From positions 3,224,001 through 3,288,000 of the forward strand of contig NZ_CP103794.1 of the NCBI RefSeq assembly GCF_030388325.1: a stretch of 64,000 nt of DNA. The letters run 5' to 3'. The stretch's first letter is position 1, and the number at the start of each line of letters is the position of its first letter. The DNA is from Flavobacterium johnsoniae (GTDB taxonomy: Bacteria; Bacteroidota; Bacteroidia; Flavobacteriales; Flavobacteriaceae). The notes under the pieces are model-generated. The model saw nothing but the letters and a program-made list of their open reading frames with translations. It had not been told where the DNA came from and did not search any database. A program made the translations under genes and the position numbers. Below, piece by piece: positions 61,012 through 64,000 of the stretch.

Positions 61012-63447
61012 TTATTTTCTTTTTTCGATAATTGGAAATTCTTTAGAAAACTCAATTTTTATAATAGTTCCGTTATTATTTTCCATAGAAAAATGCGCAT
61101 CCAAATCGTCGCTCAAACCTTTAATTAAACTTAATCCGAAAGAATTGATTTTTTTAGAATTGATATCAGTATCAAAACCAACTCCGTTATCTGCAATTGT
61201 CAAGAGATATTTATCTTCTGAAGTCGCTTCGATCGTTACGTAAATCATTCCTGTGCGATCTTCTGGAAAAGCGTATTTAATTGAATTTGTGATTGATTCA
61301 TTCAAAATTAATCCAATCGGAACCGCCTGTGCCACATCTAATTCTAACGGATCTATTTTTATTTCAAAACGAATTCTTTGCCCAAGCGAAAAAGATTCAC
61401 GTAAATATTCGACCAATTCTTTGATATAAATTGGCATATTGATCGTCGAAATATTTTCAGAATTGTATAATTTCTGATGAATTAATGACATAGAATGTAT
61501 ACGATGTTGACTATTTTTAATGGCCGATAATGCCATATCATTTTCTAAATAAGCAGATTGCGAGTTTAAAAGACTTATTACGGTTTGAAGATTATTTTTT
61601 ACACGATGATGAATTTCTTTCAAAAGCCATTCTTTTTCATCAAGTAAATGCCTTAAATTGATGTTTTTCTGATTGATTTCTTTTTCTTTCAGTTCTAATT
61701 CGGCATTATTTTTTTGTTTCAGTCGATATCTGTTATACAATAAAGCAATCGTAATAAGTAATAAAACCAAGCTCCAAATAGAAAGCGTATTTAATAATTT
61801 TGATTTTTTGAGAGCATTTTCTTGAAGAGATGTTTCTTGACTTAAAAGCTTTATTTTTTGTTCTTTATTTACGGTTTCATATTGAATTTTAAGTTCTTCA
61901 ATTTGTTTGTTTTTTGCATAATCCATAAGCGAATCACTAAATTTTTTGTAGATTTTGTGATTCACTAAAGCAGATTTAAAATCTCCATTTGCAGAATCCA
62001 ATTTATAAATTGACATATAAAGAGCTTCTGAACCGTAGTTTTTATTATATTTTTTTGATAATTGGTCTATTTTATCAACATAATATTTAGTGTTCTTATA
62101 ATCAGCGCGATTAGCGTAAAACAGTGCGATAGTAGAATAGCTGTTACAAACGTCTCTGTGAGTTTGAGGAGATTCTAAAGCATCTGCAGCCGCAGCAGTT
62201 TTTTCGAAATATTTTTCGGCTGTGCCATAATTTTTAATTCTTGCATAACAATTAGCGTAAGCAAAATTAACCAGCATTTTGTCAAAGTTATTTGGAGGCG
62301 AAAATTTACTGGTAACCGTATTCATATATTCAATTGCTTCTTTATTTTTTCCTTTCATAGAAAGAGAAGCTGCCGCCGTAACAAAACTTTTGTACCAACT
62401 ACCGCTGTTGTAGACATTTTGCCCGTATTGAATACTTTTTTCAGCCATTTTTGAGGCTTCATCATAATGTCCCATGTTTAAATAAATCAATCCTAATCTC
62501 ATGTAGAAAATATCGGCAAAAGTGTAATCTTTGGTGTTTTCCATAGTTTCTACACTCTTCAAAGCATAATAAAACGCACTTTTTATATTAAACTGAACAC
62601 CTTCTATATACGAAATTGTTGTTTCTCCAAATTGCTGCTGTCTAAAACCGATTTTTCGCATCGCTGCAATATTTTGATACAGAATTTTTTTAGCGTCATT
62701 AATTTTTCCGTGCCAGAAATAAATAGTGCAAATCTTCATTTTTGCTTCAATAACTTTTTCAGGAATGCCTAATTCGTCGTATAAAGTTTGAGCTTCTTTT
62801 AAAATTTTTTCTTTTTCTGGATCTAAATCATGTTGATAACTTGCTTGATTTAGTAAAGCATAAGCCAGAGCAGCTTTGTCTCCTTGTTTTCTGCATTGCG
62901 CAACAACTTGCGAAAAGTATTTTTTGCTTTCGGGATAATTATTAATTTGGAAATAAAATTTGCCTAAAAGCATTTCGCTTTCGTCTTGCCACTTTTTGAT
63001 TTTTAATTGCTTGCTTATTTTGACAGCTTCAGAAATGTAAAAATTGGCATTTTTTAAATCATCAGGTTTGGCAAAGGATTGAAACAAGTAGAAGTTTCCT
63101 AATTGAAAAGCTAGTTTTAATTTGTTTTCACCTTTAGATTTGGCAAAAAGCTGTTTTGCGGCTTCGATATTTCCTTTTTCTATTAAATCACTTCCGATAA
63201 GAAATTTTCCATCATTGTAACCTTCATCATAAGCCAATAACAAAGGAAGTTTATATGCTTTGCATGTTAAAACTACCGAACTATCGGCATCAATTGATCC
63301 TTGATTAGAATTGTATAAATAAGTGGAGCAAGTTTGAATTAGCAAACGTTTCTTCTTCAAATCATAATTTGCTGTTGCAGGATGATTTTGTGCTTCAGAA
63401 TTAATTAGAAAAAAGAATATTAAACAAAAGGAGTAAAATATCTTCAT
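61012..63447 (-). CDS. TPR-containing HisKA_2 sensor histidine kinase
   Basis: Sensor kinase of 811 residues. Signal peptide (to about 19, SEAQ), a long periplasmic array of TPR-like helices (about 90-480), a coiled stretch, one membrane helix (about 560-582), then a HisKA_2/HWE-type dimerisation motif EIHHRVKNNLQTVISLLNSQ with the phospho-acceptor His. The ATPase domain has LILNESITNSIKYAF, DNGVGFD and FGLSLIKGL. Such TPR kinases are common in Bacteroidota. It is divergent from the response regulator gene at 63653 (205-base gap), its likely partner. Confidence 0.92.
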   Translation of the reverse strand: MKIFYSFCLIFFFLINSEAQNHPATANYDLKKKRLLIQTCSTYLYNSNQGSIDADSSVVLTCKAYKLPLLLAYDEGYNDGKFLIGSDLIEKGNIEAAKQLFAKSKGENKLKLAFQLGNFYLFQSFAKPDDLKNANFYISEAVKISKQLKIKKWQDESEMLLGKFYFQINNYPESKKYFSQVVAQCRKQGDKAALAYALLNQASYQHDLDPEKEKILKEAQTLYDELGIPEKVIEAKMKICTIYFWHGKINDAKKILYQNIAAMRKIGFRQQQFGETTISYIEGVQFNIKSAFYYALKSVETMENTKDYTFADIFYMRLGLIYLNMGHYDEASKMAEKSIQYGQNVYNSGSWYKSFVTAAASLSMKGKNKEAIEYMNTVTSKFSPPNNFDKMLVNFAYANCYARIKNYGTAEKYFEKTAAAADALESPQTHRDVCNSYSTIALFYANRADYKNTKYYVDKIDQLSKKYNKNYGSEALYMSIYKLDSANGDFKSALVNHKIYKKFSDSLMDYAKNKQIEELKIQYETVNKEQKIKLLSQETSLQENALKKSKLLNTLSIWSLVLLLITIALLYNRYRLKQKNNAELELKEKEINQKNINLRHLLDEKEWLLKEIHHRVKNNLQTVISLLNSQSAYLENDMALSAIKNSQHRIHSMSLIHQKLYNSENISTINMPIYIKELVEYLRESFSLGQRIRFEIKIDPLELDVAQAVPIGLILNESITNSIKYAFPEDRTGMIYVTIEATSEDKYLLTIADNGVGFDTDINSKKINSFGLSLIKGLSDDLDAHFSMENNNGTIIKIEFSKEFPIIEKRK

Positions 63448-63485
63448 AGTATATTGAATTATATTTTTAGTAAGTTTTTAATTAA

Positions 63486-63493
63486 CAAATATA
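63486..63493 (-). promoter_or_regulatory. Candidate -7 element of the TPR kinase gene
   Basis: TATATTTG on the minus strand, 39 bases ahead of ATG 63447. It fits the -7 consensus; the -33 was not confirmed. Confidence 0.4.
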
Positions 63494-63601
63494 TACACAA
63501 ATAACTTTTGTTGGATTGTAAATTAATATGAAAATTAATATTAAATGTGATTTTAATTTATCTATTTTTGGAATTCATTTAATTTAATTGTGATAATTAA
63601 C

Positions 63602-63609
63602 TATTTTTG
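63602..63609 (+). promoter_or_regulatory. Candidate -7 element of the last gene
   Basis: TATTTTTG, 44 bases ahead of ATG 63653. A second identical octamer is at 63563-63570, so tandem promoters are possible. Neither has a confirmed -33. Confidence 0.35.
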
Positions 63610-63652
63610 TTTCAATTAATTAAGTGCAAGATAATATAAAATTTACTCACTT

Positions 63653-64000
63653 ATGAAAAACTCAGCCGATAACGGAAATGAAGTTGTTTCTTCAGTTTTG
63701 AAAAAAAGAATTTTAATTGTAGAAGATCAATTTATTGAAGCGCACGATTTACAGTTAATTCTCGAAAAAGCAAACTACGAAGTAACAGGAATTGCACGTT
63801 CGGTTGAGCAGGCTTTGGAGCAGATTGAAATAGAAAAACCAGATCTTGTTTTCTTAGATATTATGCTGAAAGGAACTAGAAATGGTATCGAATTAGCACA
63901 CTTTTTAAAAGAAAAAAATATTGGTTTTATATTTATTTCTGCTAATTCGAGCAAGAGTATTTTAGATCAGGCAAAAACTACGCATCCTTACGGTTTTATT
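63653..64000 (+). CDS. Response regulator (3'-truncated by window edge)
   Basis: Receiver domain, the first 116 residues. The acidic pocket is ILIVEDQFIEAHDL (about 20-33), the phospho-acceptor Asp is in PDLVFLDIMLKGTRNGIEL, and a Thr/Ser-type residue lies in IFISANSSKSI. It continues past the window end, so an output domain such as LytTR may follow and cannot be seen. It is divergent from the TPR histidine kinase gene and is probably its partner. Confidence 0.88.
   Translation, partial: MKNSADNGNEVVSSVLKKRILIVEDQFIEAHDLQLILEKANYEVTGIARSVEQALEQIEIEKPDLVFLDIMLKGTRNGIELAHFLKEKNIGFIFISANSSKSILDQAKTTHPYGFI

Overview
The window looks like a chromosomal segment of a Flavobacterium-type member of the Bacteroidota. 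The DNA is AT-rich (about one third G+C by eye). It carries SusC/SusD and other TonB-dependent receptors, lipoproteins with Bacteroidota-style signal peptides, and several upstream sites matching the phylum's -7 promoter element TAnnTTTG. No rRNA, tRNA, CRISPR array, transposase or phage gene was recognised. All functional calls come from reading motifs and translations by eye, without database searches.

Layout. 1-2.7 kb: the end of a bacterial heme oxygenase gene and a bacteriophytochrome histidine kinase, a light-sensing pair. 2.9-7.2 kb: small accessory genes (EamA transporter, two GNAT acetyltransferases, a LysR regulator, an SMR exporter, a Crp-like regulator). 7.3-13.9 kb: a three-part RND efflux system (adaptor, pump, TolC-like channel) behind a small secreted ORF. 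14.2-16.3 kb: an NTF2-like protein, a secreted M14/AstE-like protein and a very AT-rich orphan. 16.3-20.0 kb: the oxidative pentose-phosphate operon gnd-zwf-pgl. 20.4-21.5 kb: a ChaA-like cation antiporter broken by one frameshift. 21.7-25.6 kb: a kaiC-kaiB-kaiB-histidine kinase-response regulator operon. 26.1-31.4 kb: a seven-gene type III polyketide synthase cluster with its own ketosynthase, dehydratase, ACP and phosphopantetheinyl transferase. 31.5-42.4 kb: a polysaccharide utilisation locus (LacI regulator, SusC, SusD, sugar porter, GH43, GH26-like). 42.6-48.5 kb: a probable copper-acquisition locus (two paralogous small Cys proteins, a YtkA-like lipoprotein, an OprC-like TonB receptor, MbnP-like and MbnH-like proteins). 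48.7-64 kb: two small hypotheticals, an Oar-like TonB receptor, a two-component system, a NodB-type deacetylase, a CPA1 antiporter, hydrolases, a secreted hypothetical, and a TPR histidine kinase divergent from a truncated response regulator gene.

How parts fit together. The heme oxygenase makes the biliverdin chromophore for the phytochrome. The Kai proteins probably feed the co-transcribed kinase and receiver. The polyketide genes supply, load, extend and tailor an acyl-derived aromatic or pyrone lipid. In the copper locus the receptor carries a CxxxM...HxM arrangement like the copper site of OprC, and MbnP/MbnH are a known copper-binding protein and diheme enzyme pair.

Between genes there are at least three families of dispersed palindromic repeats, some nested inside one another. 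Two of the families show compensatory base changes between copies, which suggests their folded form matters. The most promising material for new biology is the copper locus with its paired CX9CX3C proteins, the Kai operon, the polyketide cluster and the nested repeat families.
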